From Streptomyces puniciscabiei (GTDB taxonomy: Bacteria; Actinomycetota; Actinomycetes; Streptomycetales; Streptomycetaceae), in assembly GCF_006715785.1 (NCBI RefSeq), contig NZ_VFNX01000009.1, positions 1 to 57,098 on the forward strand: 57,098 bases of DNA, in the 5' to 3' direction. The position numbers were made by a program, and so were the translations under genes. Every line of letters starts with the position of its first letter. The first letter of the stretch is position 1. Shown piece by piece: positions 18,208-27,194 of this stretch. The notes under the pieces are model-generated. The model made no database searches and was not told where the DNA came from. It was given only the letters and a program-made list of their open reading frames with translations.

Positions 18208-18395
18208 ATGCCCCCTTCCTTCCGTGCCGTCCAAGCTGCCGAGGCTCCGGCCACGCCGCCTTCGGTGGTGCCCGGCGTAGACACCCACAAGGACGTGCAC
18301 GTCGCCGCCGTCCTTGACCACCTGGTGGGCTGCTGAGCACGGGGGAGTTCCCAGCCACCCTGGCCGGGGGCAGGCGGGGTGTCAGGTGGCGGTGG
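18208..18395 (+). pseudogene. IS110-family transposase, 5' fragment
   Basis: From ATG 18208 the frame reads to VVPGVDTHKDVHVAAVLDHLVGC and stops. VGVDTHKDxHVAAVLD is the N-terminal DEDD-domain signature (first Asp) of IS110-type transposases. A shifted frame continues as LLSTGEFPATLAGGRRG before homology ends at about 18395. Only ~60 codons remain. The break sits against the 3' end of the flavoprotein gene. Confidence 0.75.
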
Positions 18396-18396
18396 T

Positions 18397-19860
18397 CTAC
18401 GGCGTCTCCTGATCGCGCTGGTAGGCGGCGAGGAGGAAGAGCCAGATCTCGCTGACGGTGGGGAAGGGGGCGATCGCGTGCCTGAGCCGTTTGAGCGGGA
18501 TCTCGCCGGCGACCGCGATGGTTGCCGAGTGCAGGAGCTCGCTGACGCCGGGGCCGACGAAGGTCACTCCGAGGAGGACTTCCCGGTCGAGGTCGACGAC
18601 CAGCCGGGCGTGGCCCTGGTAGCCGTCGGCGTAGAGGTTGGCGCCCTGGGCGGCGTTGAAGTCGCGGTCGACGGTCTTGATGCGGTATCCGGCGCGCTCC
18701 GCCTGTTCGGCGCTCAGGCCCACCGCGGCCGCCTCGGGGTCGCTGAAGAAGACCTGGGCTACGGCGTGCTGGTCGGCGGTGGTGGCGTGGTCGCCCCACG
18801 GCGTGTCGTCCAGCGGGCGGCCGGCAGCGCGGGCGCCGATGGCGTCGCCCGCGGTCCGAGCTTGGTATTTGCCCTGGTGGGTGAGCAGGGCACGATGGTT
18901 GACGTCGCCGAGGGCGTACAGCCAGTCGCCGTCGACCCCCTGTACCAGGCAGGTGGTGTCCACCTCCAGCCAGGAGCCGGGGGTGAGGCCGACCGTGTCC
19001 AGGCCGATGTCGTCGGTGGCGGGGGTGCGGCCGGTGGCGACCAGGACCTCGTCGGCCTGAAGCTCGCCGCCGTCGTCGAGGGTGAGGGTGACCGGGCCCT
19101 GCGGGTCCGGGCGGCGCAGGGCGGTTACCTGGACGTCGATCCGCACGTCCGCGCCCGCCTCGCCCAGTCCCTGGGCGACCAGTTCGCCGGCGAAGGGTTC
19201 CATGCGGGGGATCAATCGGCGGCGGGCGAGCAGGGTGACCTGGGCGCCGAGGCCCTGCCAGAGAGTGGCCATCTCGATGGCGACTCCGCCGCCGCCGATG
19301 ATGGCGAGGCGGGCGGGCACGGTGCTGGAGTCGGTGCCGTGCCGGTTCGTCCAGGGACGGGCCTCGGCGATGCCTGGGATGCCGGGCAACGCCGGTCGGC
19401 TGCCGGTGGCGATGGCCACCGCGTGCCGGGCCGTGAGGGTCTGTCGGGCGCCGTCGTCACGGGTGACGCTGACGCGTCGGGGCCCGTCGAGACGGCCGTG
19501 GCCACGGAAGAGGTCGGCTCCGATGGACTTGAGGAACAGAGCCTGTCGTGAGTCGTCTCAGTCGGAGACATAGCGGTTGCGGCGGGCGAAGACGCCCCCG
19601 GTGTCGATCCGGCCGGTGACGGCCTGCCGGGCGCCGTCCACGCGGCGTGCGTCGGCGACCGCGAGGACCGGCCGCAGCAGCGCCTTGCTGGGCACGCACG
19701 CCCAGTACGCGCATTCACCGCCGACCAGCTCCCGTTCCACGACCGCTACGGAGAGACCGGCGGCACGGGCGCGGTCGGCGACGTTCGCACCGACCGGGCC
19801 CGCGCCCAGCACGACCACGTCGTAAGGGACGTCTGTGGGAGTTTCGTGCGGTTCGCTCAT
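18397..19860 (-). pseudogene. Pyridine nucleotide-disulfide oxidoreductase with in-frame TGA
   Basis: One reading frame of 488 codons runs from ATG 19860 (GAGGAAG upstream) to 18397. It shows the FAD motif [15 protein letters not shown], the redox pair [16 protein letters not shown], the NAD motif IIGGGGVAIEMATLWQGLG, the second FAD motif VDGDWLYALGDVNHRALLTHQGKYQA and the dimer-domain end. A TGA at 19558-19560 (after RNRYVSD) interrupts it once; the frame is intact on both sides, and relatives have Trp there. It is probably a recent nonsense mutation. A mercuric reductase/dihydrolipoamide dehydrogenase-type fold; substrate unknown. Confidence 0.8.
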
Positions 19861-19974
19861 GTTCTTCCTCACAATCCTGGAAGTGCCTGACGACGGTCGA
19901 GGCGGTGCTGACGCCGCCCCTCGGCTCTGGTCGCGGATGCCGGGGGGCTCGTCGGCCAGGCCGGGGCGCGCCGG

Positions 19975-20400
19975 TCAGCCGTGGGTGTGCGGGCTGACGA
20001 CCGGCCATTCGTTGTCGGTATCGGCGAGCACGTTGAAGTGGTTCGTGGGGATGTTCAACGCCGGATTGCCCACGATCTCGGCGATCTCGGCGTCAGTGAC
20101 GCCCGCGGCCCGGGCAGCCTTGAGCTGCGTCTCGCCGATGTGGCCGCGGCCGCGGGCGTCGGACAGGGCCGGCAGCGCGGCCCCGTGCGGGCCGGCGGAC
20201 TCCGCGTGGCGGGCACGCTCCGGATCCTCGGCGTCGACCTCGGCGACATGCGCCCCTATGCAGGTGTGGGCGGAGAGGCAGTAGGTGCAATTGTTGTACT
20301 CCGCGGTGGCGATCGCCAGCCGTTCCCGGACCGGGGCCGGGATCAGGTCCCCGGTCCGCCGCGGGGGCAGGGCAGCATGCTCGCGGCGATCACCAAGACC
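19975..20400 (-). pseudogene. AhpD/carboxymuconolactone decarboxylase-like protein, N-terminus disrupted
   Basis: The C-terminal ~115 residues are of alkylhydroperoxidase type: PVRERLAIATAEYNNCTYCLSAHT with the CxxC pair, then AARAAGVTDAEIAEIVGN and FNVLADTDNEWPVVSPHTH. The ~50 residues expected before PVRERLAI are replaced by Arg/Pro-rich sequence and no proper start is seen. It follows the broken flavoprotein on the same strand, so both were probably one peroxide/redox operon. Confidence 0.65.
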
Positions 20401-20414
20401 GGCGGCCGGCCCGT

Positions 20415-20750
20415 CTACCCATGGCCGAGCGGGCTGTCCGCCTCGGAGAACCACAGGTCACACTGGGCCGGCTCGCCCGGCCGATACGTCGTCGGGGACA
20501 CCGGGACCACCGGCAAACACGCCGGCCCGAGCTCACACACAACACGTTCCTTGAGGAACCGTCCTCCCCCGCTGCCAGCCGATCCGCTCCACAATCACCG
20601 TCGCCGGCATCGTCGGCGTCTCCCGCAAAAGCTTGCGGATCTGCACCCTGACCGCGTCCGCCGCCGAGCCCTTCGGCGGACGCTCGTACTCCGGCGGCCG
20701 GCCGGCGCAGACCACGGTCTGCGGCCGGCCATGCGGGACAGGTGGTCCGA
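20415..20750 (-). pseudogene. IS21-type transposase (IstA) fragment
   Basis: The minus strand reads RPPEYERPPKGSAADAVRVQ, IRKLLRETPTMPATVIVERIGW and, after a frameshift, TTYRPGEPAQCDLWFSEADSPLGHG. These are the N-terminal region and the first catalytic Asp region (QCDxWFP) of IstA proteins. The rest of the transposase and IstB are missing. Confidence 0.7.
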
Positions 20751-20757
20751 TGTCGCA

Positions 20758-21222
20758 TCAAAGGTATGTCACACCGTAGTTGGCGGCCCACTCATGCTTC
20801 AGGTCATCCTCGTTCGCGTGCCCGAACGTGTACGCGGGAGAGTCCACCCGCAGCACCCGGTCCACCCTGATCAGTACGGCCTCGTGGCACGGGTAGATGG
20901 GATCGCCGTGGGTGTTCAGCACCCACTGGCGGGACCAGTCGTACACCGGGTCGCCTTCCCCGCGGATCTCGGCCGTTCCCTTGAAGCGGTAACCCCGCCG
21001 GAGCAGGAAGTCGATCACGTTGACCTCAACCAGCGGATTGTGCCGCAGGTTCTCCACCGTATTGGGCGAGGCCATGTTCATGAATACCAGGTGATCGTCG
21101 TCGTAGACGCGCACGGACCCCTTCGGGGAGAGGTTCGGAGAGCCGTCCTCGCAGACCGTCGCAACGAACGCCAGCTTGGCGCTGGTGACGATCTGCCGCA
21201 TGTCCTCAGTGATTATTCCCAT
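20758..21222 (-). CDS. Pyridoxamine 5'-phosphate oxidase family protein
   Basis: 154 residues from ATG 21222 with GGAGG upstream. The split-barrel flavin-binding family is recognised from AFVATVCEDGSPNLSPKGSV, LVFMNMASPNTVENLRHNP and GYRFKGTAEI. Members bind FMN or F420 and reduce or oxidise small molecules; the substrate cannot be told. Intact, unlike its two downstream neighbours. Confidence 0.85.
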   Translation of the reverse strand: MGIITEDMRQIVTSAKLAFVATVCEDGSPNLSPKGSVRVYDDDHLVFMNMASPNTVENLRHNPLVEVNVIDFLLRRGYRFKGTAEIRGEGDPVYDWSRQWVLNTHGDPIYPCHEAVLIRVDRVLRVDSPAYTFGHANEDDLKHEWAANYGVTYL

Positions 21223-21613
21223 CGCTCCTCCAACCTTTCCTGCCACGTCTGCGTGCCCCACCCTCCTGGGCCGTCACGACGCAGCCCTTTTCGAGTGCGC
21301 CCACAACAGGCCGATGGCCTGGTCCGCCGAAGCCCCGGCGCTCGCTCCGCGCTGTTGCGCGCCCTCCCCGGTCGCGTTGGGCGCCCGTGTCCGCCGACAC
21401 CCCGGTCAGTCATCACATCCGCGCGGACGGCCGTTTCGGGGACCGTGTCCCGGAGCCCGACCGGCGGTCGGCCTCCACGGTGCCACCGTGAGCCGGACCG
21501 ACCGCCTGATGCGCGCCGGGCCTGGTGGGTACGGCCGCGCACGCGGCCGTACCGTGTCCGGCGGGTGCCATGAGTCGGTGTCAGGACCGGGCGACACCCC
21601 GCGCTGGACGTGC
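21223..21613. other. 391-base intergenic stretch
   Basis: No convincing coding sequence on either strand and no recognised repeat. It contains the promoter region of the PPOX gene and the 3' end region of the quinone-oxidoreductase operon. Confidence 0.5.
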
Positions 21614-22522
21614 TCAGGTCAGCACGAGCTTCTTGCCACCGGCCTGCCCGGCGGACACCCGGGCGAAAGCGGCCGGCCCCTCATTCAACGGGAGCGCTTC
21701 CACGTTCTGCTTCAGCTTTCCCTCCACGACCGCCTCCGCCAGATGGGCAAGCTGAGCGGCATCAGGCCGGACGTAGAGATCCGTACTGGTGATACCACGC
21801 TCCCCCGCCGGCGCGTCCGAGGTCAGCGACACCAGACGCCCACCGTCCCGCACCAGCGACAGCGCGGCCCGAGCCGTACCGCCAGCAGCGATCAGCACAC
21901 CATCGAACCCACCACGAACCCGACCCGCCCAATCCGGGTCGTGGTAGTCGACGACCGCCAACGCACCCAGACCACGCAGGCGCTCAGCAGCCGAAGCGGA
22001 CGCCGTCACCGTCACCTCGATCCCTCGAGCAGCAGCAATCTGCAACGCCAGCACACCGGTCGCCCCACCACCATTGGTGATCAGAAGCCGCTCCCCCCGG
22101 CTCAGCCCCAGCACCTCCAGTGACTGGTACGCCGTGAGCCCGGCAACCGGCAGCGCCCCCGCCTGCACCGGATCCAGCCCCGCCGGGCAAATCGCAGCAC
22201 TGGCCGCAGTGATCAGCACCCGCTCAGCCCAGAAGCCACTGCCACCGGGCAACGGGGCCTCATGCGCAAGCACCCGGTCACCGACAGCAAAGCCCTCGAC
22301 ATCAGGACCCACAGCCACAACCCGGCCCACGCCCTCCACACCCAGCGCCGCCGGCGGACGCAGCCCCACATCCCAGCCCGCACCGTTCAGCAACCGATCC
22401 CACGGACCGACACCGGCCGCCTCCACCTCCAGCAGAAGCTGACCAGCACCAGGAGCCGACGGCTCAGGCACCTCCAGGAGGACGACGTCCGCATCGGGTC
22501 CCGACACTCCGCTTGCCTTCAT
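21614..22522 (-). CDS. NAD(P)-dependent quinone-oxidoreductase-type dehydrogenase (MDR family)
   Basis: 302 residues. MDR signatures are visible: GVEGVGRVVAVGPDVEGFAVGDRVLAHE (GxExxG), PVAGLTAYQSLEVLGLSRGERLLITNGGGATGVLALQIAAARG (Rossmann) and the C-terminal GKKLVLT. No zinc-ligand cysteines, so it is a zeta-crystallin-like quinone or enone reductase. It lies 74 bases after the AhpD-type gene in the same direction and is probably under the same TetR operators at 23.2 kb. Confidence 0.88.
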   Translation of the reverse strand: MKASGVSGPDADVVLLEVPEPSAPGAGQLLLEVEAAGVGPWDRLLNGAGWDVGLRPPAALGVEGVGRVVAVGPDVEGFAVGDRVLAHEAPLPGGSGFWAERVLITAASAAICPAGLDPVQAGALPVAGLTAYQSLEVLGLSRGERLLITNGGGATGVLALQIAAARGIEVTVTASASAAERLRGLGALAVVDYHDPDWAGRVRGGFDGVLIAAGGTARAALSLVRDGGRLVSLTSDAPAGERGITSTDLYVRPDAAQLAHLAEAVVEGKLKQNVEALPLNEGPAAFARVSAGQAGGKKLVLT

Positions 22523-22596
22523 GGTTTTCCCTTCACTCGGTCCGGCCGACGGTAGGTACAGGTCGGTCGCGATATCTTCAGTCGGGGGTTTCGGCG

Positions 22597-23145
22597 TCAG
22601 CTGGACATACCGACCGAGCTGGCGGAGGGGATGTCGATGTCGGTCTGGTTGACGTTGTTGAGAAAATTGGTCAGCAGGGCCTGCACTGCGACCGTGACGA
22701 TCGCCAGGATCTGCGGGTCGGTGTAGCCGGCGCCGCGCACAGCCGCGAGGTCTGCGTCGCTGACTCGCCCGCGGCTCTCGACCACCCGCTGAGCGAAGCG
22801 AGCGGCTGCGGCGCGCTTGGGGTCCACCGAGCTCCCGGCGCGAGCCAGGTCGATGTCGTCGCTCGACATGCCGCTGAGTTCGGATGACACGTACGTGTGA
22901 ATCGCCAGGCAGTAAGCGCAGCCGTTGACCTCCGAGACCGCGAGCGCGATGGTGTGCCGCGTCTTCGCGTCCAGAACGCGACTCATGGTGCTCTGCAGCG
23001 TCACGACGGCGTCAAGAACGGTCGGGTTCGACGCGATGGTCTTGAACATGTTCGGGACGAAGCCGAGCTGTCCGCCAATGTTGCCGAGGATGCCTTGCGC
23101 ACCCGCGGGGACATCGTCGGAAGAGGGAACGTTCAGTCGTGCCAT
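22597..23145 (-). CDS. AhpD-like peroxidase-related (carboxymuconolactone decarboxylase) protein
   Basis: 182 residues from ATG 23145 with GGAGG eight bases upstream. The core GFVPNMFKTIASNPTVLDA, the redox motif SEVNGCAYCLAIHT (CxxC with His) and the helical C-terminus LAIVTVAVQALLTNFLNN are typical of peroxidase-related AhpD proteins. It probably reduces peroxides through its disulfide. Divergent from a TetR gene, with two palindromes between them. Confidence 0.88.
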   Translation of the reverse strand: MARLNVPSSDDVPAGAQGILGNIGGQLGFVPNMFKTIASNPTVLDAVVTLQSTMSRVLDAKTRHTIALAVSEVNGCAYCLAIHTYVSSELSGMSSDDIDLARAGSSVDPKRAAAARFAQRVVESRGRVSDADLAAVRGAGYTDPQILAIVTVAVQALLTNFLNNVNQTDIDIPSASSVGMSS

Positions 23146-23208
23146 AGCAAATCAACCTCCGGTAGGCGTGCGAGCAGTCGCCGAGCCCAGGTCGGGTCGA
23201 ACATTTTT

Positions 23209-23267
23209 TGGGCTAGGCAGCCCACTTCTCGGAGCTAACACAACCCATCACTGGGCTGTCAAGCCCA
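23209..23267. promoter_or_regulatory. Paired TetR operator candidates
   Basis: Two 16-base palindromes, TGGGCT-AGGC-AGCCCA (23209-23224) and TGGGCT-GTCA-AGCCCA (23252-23267), lie between the AhpD-type gene and the TetR gene. A third copy (25071-25086) precedes a second dehydrogenase gene. Identical 6-base arms with a variable 4-base spacer mark them as one regulator's sites. Confidence 0.75.
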
Positions 23268-23288
23268 CTCTGCGGTATGGTGCGACGC

Positions 23289-23942
23289 ATGGAAGCCACG
23301 ACACGAGCTCGGGTGCCTCGCAAGCTCACGGACAAGGGCCAGGCGACGCGTACCCGGATCCTGGAGCATGCCGCGGAACTCATCTACACGAACGGAGTCC
23401 ACGCGACGAACAACGAGCAGCTCCGTCGCGCAGCCGGCGTCAGTGGGTCACAGCTCAACCACTACTTCCCGACCAAGGAGAGTCTCGTCCTGGCAGTCAT
23501 CGCATGGCAGGCCGATCGCGTCCTCGCATTCCATCGCGATGAGCGATTCTCCTCCTTCGAGGATTTCGACGCATTTCGGGAGTGGGCGGATTTCTACGCC
23601 GGCTACGAGCGCGCCTACCAGGAAGGCTGCAGCCTCGGCTCCCTCGCGAGCGAGATCATCAAGACCGACCTTGACGTCCACGATGAGCTCGCGAGTGCGT
23701 TCGATCAGTGGCGGGACATCTTCCGCGACGGGCTCCAGCACATGCAGCAACTCGGCCGCATCAGCACTGACGCGGATCCGACGCAGCTGGCCAATCTGCT
23801 TCTCTCCGCATTCCAGGGCGGCAGCCTCCTCGCTCAGGTCGCTCGGGACATCACACCGCTGAGGGACGCGTTGCAGGCAGCCATCGATTACGTGCAGACC
23901 TTCGTGAGGTCTCCCGAAGTCGACGTACTGCAGGTTCGCTAG
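23289..23942 (+). CDS. TetR family transcriptional regulator of the local redox regulon
   Basis: 217 residues from ATG 23289 (an in-frame ATG at 23277 is possible). The HTH is clear (RTRILEHAAELIYTNGVHAT through AAGVSGSQLNHYFPTKESLV), followed by a C-terminal domain with SLGSLASEI and LSAFQGGSLLAQVARD. It is divergent from the AhpD/quinone-oxidoreductase operon. Three TGGGCT-N4-AGCCCA palindromes around it and before the gene at 25143 are its likely sites; it probably represses itself and both units until an electrophile or quinone binds. Confidence 0.88.
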   Translation: MEATTRARVPRKLTDKGQATRTRILEHAAELIYTNGVHATNNEQLRRAAGVSGSQLNHYFPTKESLVLAVIAWQADRVLAFHRDERFSSFEDFDAFREWADFYAGYERAYQEGCSLGSLASEIIKTDLDVHDELASAFDQWRDIFRDGLQHMQQLGRISTDADPTQLANLLLSAFQGGSLLAQVARDITPLRDALQAAIDYVQTFVRSPEVDVLQVR

Positions 23943-24121
23943 CCGGCGACGGTCTGAGAGGGCCCATCGAAAATCCGAGTAGACCCGCAATCGACCACCG
24001 TCGACCCCGTCTTGACGCCGACTCCGGCAGACCATTGCGTCCCGCACCGTCCTGACAACGTGCGGGGGAATAGCTATCACCGCTGCTCTCGCCTGATGCA
24101 GGACCTCGACGATGGGAGACC

Positions 24122-24598
24122 GTGCCGACGGGCAGCGTGTACCAGACCAACGGTCCGCTCCCGCGCCCTTGTGCCCGGCAGGTGCGCAGGACACGGGGAT
24201 CGAACTCGCGGAGGACATCGGAGGAAGCCCCCCCAAGCGGAACACGACGCGTTCACGGCAAGGAAGCCTCCGACCGCCTCGCCGAAGTGATCTACCTCCC
24301 CTCGCTGGGCGACCTCGACCCGGTGAAGAAGGCCGCCAACCGCTACAGCGAACTGTTTGCCCTCGCCGAGCTCACGCCTGCCGCAGATGCCCACTGCGTG
24401 ACCGCAAACGAGATTGACGAAGTCGTGGCGCTGCACGGGCACCCCATCGATCTGCTCCGCAAGTGGATGGACGACAGCCAGCGGCTCCAACAGGGCGCCA
24501 ACGAGTTCATTCCCCAGATGCGCAGCTGGCTGGACGGTAAGCACCTGGAGGTCAAGGTCAAATTGCGCCTACGGACGATGCACAAGAAGAAGACGTGA
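24122..24598 (+). CDS. Hypothetical protein
   Basis: 158 residues, GTG 24122 after GGGAGA. The N-terminal ~45 residues are low-complexity and may be untranslated. From EASDRLAEVIYLPSLGDLDP onward the composition is that of a real, helical, charged protein (LHGHPIDLLRKWMDDSQRLQ) ending in a Lys-rich tail RTMHKKKT. No family recognised. Confidence 0.45.
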   Translation: MPTGSVYQTNGPLPRPCARQVRRTRGSNSRRTSEEAPPSGTRRVHGKEASDRLAEVIYLPSLGDLDPVKKAANRYSELFALAELTPAADAHCVTANEIDEVVALHGHPIDLLRKWMDDSQRLQQGANEFIPQMRSWLDGKHLEVKVKLRLRTMHKKKT

Positions 24599-25070
24599 GT
24601 GCCCAGTGCCCTGGGGCCCTGTCCAGCGGGTCGTGCCACAGACGCGGGGCTTGGGCCGCACATCTGCGCCAATGGCTCACCGCTGCTTTCCTGTGACGCG
24701 ATCCGCCGAACAGGCCCCTAGCCACCGGTACGCGGCCCTCGGCACTCTCGGCAGAGAGCGGCCAAAGGGCACGGTCATGTTCGTGACTGGATGGCTGGCC
24801 ACGGTATAAGACACCGCTAGAAGCCGCAGGTCACGGCAGCGTGACAAGACACGGAAGCGGAGTCTCTACACCGAACCAGTTGGGTCTTACGGCTGATGTC
24901 GTCATCGCACGAGCCGTGTCGTACCGATGCCATATACGACATCGCCGTGAGACTAGCGCGTGGGTGGGTGCTGCCGCCCTGGGTGTGTGGTGCTCGTCGA
25001 GCCCGGTTGGACTCGACGCGTTTCAGTGGTCCATCCGTCTGTGGTGACGGATCTTGTTGCCGTTCCACTG
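24599..25070. other. 472-base intergenic stretch
   Basis: No convincing open frame. It leads into the third TGGGCT-N4-AGCCCA palindrome and the promoter of the dehydrogenase at 25143. Confidence 0.45.
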
Positions 25071-25086
25071 TGGGCTAATCAGCCCA
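25071..25086. promoter_or_regulatory. Third copy of the TetR operator
   Basis: TGGGCT-AATC-AGCCCA, 57 bases before the GTG start of the dehydrogenase. It has the same arms as the pair at 23.2 kb, so the gene probably belongs to the same regulon although it is not adjacent to the regulator. Confidence 0.75.
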
Positions 25087-25142
25087 CTCCATGGCTTGGG
25101 CGGCGCACAGAGCCGGCGAGCACGAGATATACGGAGGCGCCA

Positions 25143-26060
25143 GTGAAGGCAATCGTCGCGACGGATCCTGCCGCGGAAGCAGCCGGGATCACACTCGCGG
25201 AGCGGCCTGAGCCGACGCCGGCGATCAACGACGTCGTCGTTGAAGTCCATGCGTCGGGCTTCGTCCCCGCGGAGTGGGAGTGGCCCTCGACGTGGGTCGA
25301 TCGCGCCGGTCGCGATCGGGCCCAGGCGATCATCGGCCACGAGTTCGCCGGAGTGGTCACCTCCCTCGGCTACGGCACGACAGGGCTCTCGGCGGGACAG
25401 CGGGTGTTCGGGATCACGGACTGGCACCGCGATGGAACCCTGGCCGAGTACGCGGCCGTGGAGGCACGCAACCTGGCGCCGCTGCCGGGGAACGTCGACT
25501 TCACGGTGGGTGCGAGCCTGCCGATCTCCGGCCTGACCGCATGGCAAGGTCTGTTCCAGCACGGTCGTCTTCAGGCGGGGCAGAGCGTCCTCGCACACGG
25601 CGCCGCCGGCGCAGTCGGGTCTGTGGTTACCCAGCTCGCCCGGGAGTTCGGCGCCTACGTCATCGGTACCGGGCGGGCGGCGGACCGCCAGGCGGCGCTC
25701 GACTTCGGCGCGAACGAGTTCCTCGACCTCGCCACCGAGGATCTCGACGACATCGGCGGGGTCGACGTGGTCTTCGATGTCATCGGCGCTGACATCCAAA
25801 GGCGCTCGGCGAGAATCATCCGGCCTGGCGGGACGCTGGTGTCGGTGGTCGGGCCTGTTGAGGCTCGCCCTGTCGACGGCTTGGCGGTCGACTTCGTCGT
25901 CGAGTCCGTTCCGAGTCAGCTGGTGGAGATCGTCGACCGGGTGCGGGACGGGCGCCTTCGCACGCACATCGGAACCGTCGCGACCCTCGACGACGCCGTC
26001 CCTGCGCTCAACCCGACCGAGCGGCGCAAGGGCAAGACCGTCATTCGCGTGCGCCCCTGA
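25143..26060 (+). CDS. NADP-dependent oxidoreductase (MDR family)
   Basis: 305 residues from GTG 25143 with GGAGG seven bases upstream; the longer frame to 24960 lacks a ribosome site. Motifs: IIGHEFAGVVTSLGYGTTGLSAGQRVFG, LPISGLTAWQGLFQHGRLQAGQSVLAHGAAGAVGSVVTQLAREFG and the end RRKGKTVIRV. No zinc ligands; a quinone/enone-reductase-like protein. It carries the TGGGCT operator of the TetR at 23.3 kb, which makes it a second target with a function similar to the one at 21614-22522. Confidence 0.88.
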   Translation: MKAIVATDPAAEAAGITLAERPEPTPAINDVVVEVHASGFVPAEWEWPSTWVDRAGRDRAQAIIGHEFAGVVTSLGYGTTGLSAGQRVFGITDWHRDGTLAEYAAVEARNLAPLPGNVDFTVGASLPISGLTAWQGLFQHGRLQAGQSVLAHGAAGAVGSVVTQLAREFGAYVIGTGRAADRQAALDFGANEFLDLATEDLDDIGGVDVVFDVIGADIQRRSARIIRPGGTLVSVVGPVEARPVDGLAVDFVVESVPSQLVEIVDRVRDGRLRTHIGTVATLDDAVPALNPTERRKGKTVIRVRP

Positions 26061-26338
26061 GCGCCATGGAATGGGTCAACAGCGGCGGTGGGGTGGACGA
26101 CCGGCCGACCTGCCCGGTGTCGGACGAGGAAATGCCACGGACTTGAGACTGATCATGGTGACACGGCCGTGAGACAACCAAGAAAGCCCAGGTAAAAGAT
26201 CGACATGTCGTACGCGGCGAGATCCTACAAGAGTGAAGCCAGTCGCTCTGCCATCCAATCGAGCACCAGAACAGCCAGCGTGGACCCCACTCAAACCTGG
26301 CTGGTATCAGCGCAGGGACGACCTGACTTCGACGACGG

Positions 26339-27111
26339 GGTCTGTCAAACGAAGGGTGTAACCAGGGTGGTTGGGTTACTGGCGGGCTGCTGAGAGTCGG
26401 CCGTCGAAGGTGATGTCGAAGGCGTTCAGCGCCGTCTTCCAGCGCATGGTCCAGCGGGCCTGGCCCTTGCCGGTGGGATCGAGCGACACGATAGCCATGT
26501 AGACAGGCCCGCGGACACTTCCCGAACGAGCAGGCCGCCCTGAAGTGCCGAGTCCAGAGGGCGGCTCTGCCATTCGGCCATGCCCTCGAGGACCTTGTCG
26601 GTGATGGTGGAGATGGTCTGCCGGGAGACCTCGGCGCCATAGACCTCCGCAAGGTGGGCCTGGACCTCACCGGTGGTCAGGCCCTTCGCAGCCAGCGAGA
26701 TCACCATCTCGTCGACGCCGGGCAGGCGCTTCTGCCGCTTTCTGACGATCTTCGGCTCGAAGGAGCCGTCCCGATCGCGGGGCACGGCTATCTCCACCGG
26801 CCCCACGTCGGTCAGGACGGTCTTGGAGCGTTTGCCGTTGCGGGAGTTGCCACCGTCCTTGCCCGCCGGATCGTGCTTGTCATAGCCGAGGTGGTCGGTG
26901 ATCTCGCCTTCGAGACCGGACTCCAGGAGCCGCTTGGTCAGCTGCAGCCCCTCTGCCTGAGCCCGGCTCACCAGCTCGTCGATCAGCTCGTCGTCCACGG
27001 CCTTGGCCGACACAGCCGCCGCCGACTCGCCGGCCTCGTGCTCGGCCACGTTCTCACTGGTCATCGATGCATCTTCCATGATCGGGAGTTGCACCGAACG
27101 ATTTACAGTCC
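26339..27111 (-). mobile_element. IS256-family insertion sequence remnant
   Basis: Imperfect terminal inverted repeats GGTCTGTCAAACG (26339-26351) and, on the other strand, GGACTGTAAATCG (27099-27111) match at 10 of 13 positions and enclose both ends of an IS256-type transposase gene. The element is 773 bases, about 0.6 kb shorter than usual. No target duplication was found. Confidence 0.7.
26376..27064 (-). pseudogene. IS256-family transposase with internal deletion
   Basis: The N-terminal ~165 residues are intact (DDELIDELVSRAQAEGLQLT, GYDKHDPAGKDGGNSRNGKR, GLTTGEVQAHLAEVYGAEVS). The C-terminal end, VYMAIVSLDPTGKGQARWTMRWK and ITFDGRLSAARQ, is also present but in another frame. The central catalytic part with the DDE residues is deleted, so the element cannot transpose itself. 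Confidence 0.8.
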
Positions 27112-27194
27112 CTGCCCGGCCGGTCTGCCCGGCCCACGTCACCCGCACAGGGCACGGACAAGTTGCACCCTGTGCCGTCGGGCCGTTGCCGGAC

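Noticed and set aside
19558..19560. In-frame TGA read as selenocysteine or programmed readthrough
   Set aside because: No SECIS-like hairpin or selenium genes were seen, relatives carry Trp rather than Cys there, and the neighbouring genes are also broken; a nonsense mutation is simpler.
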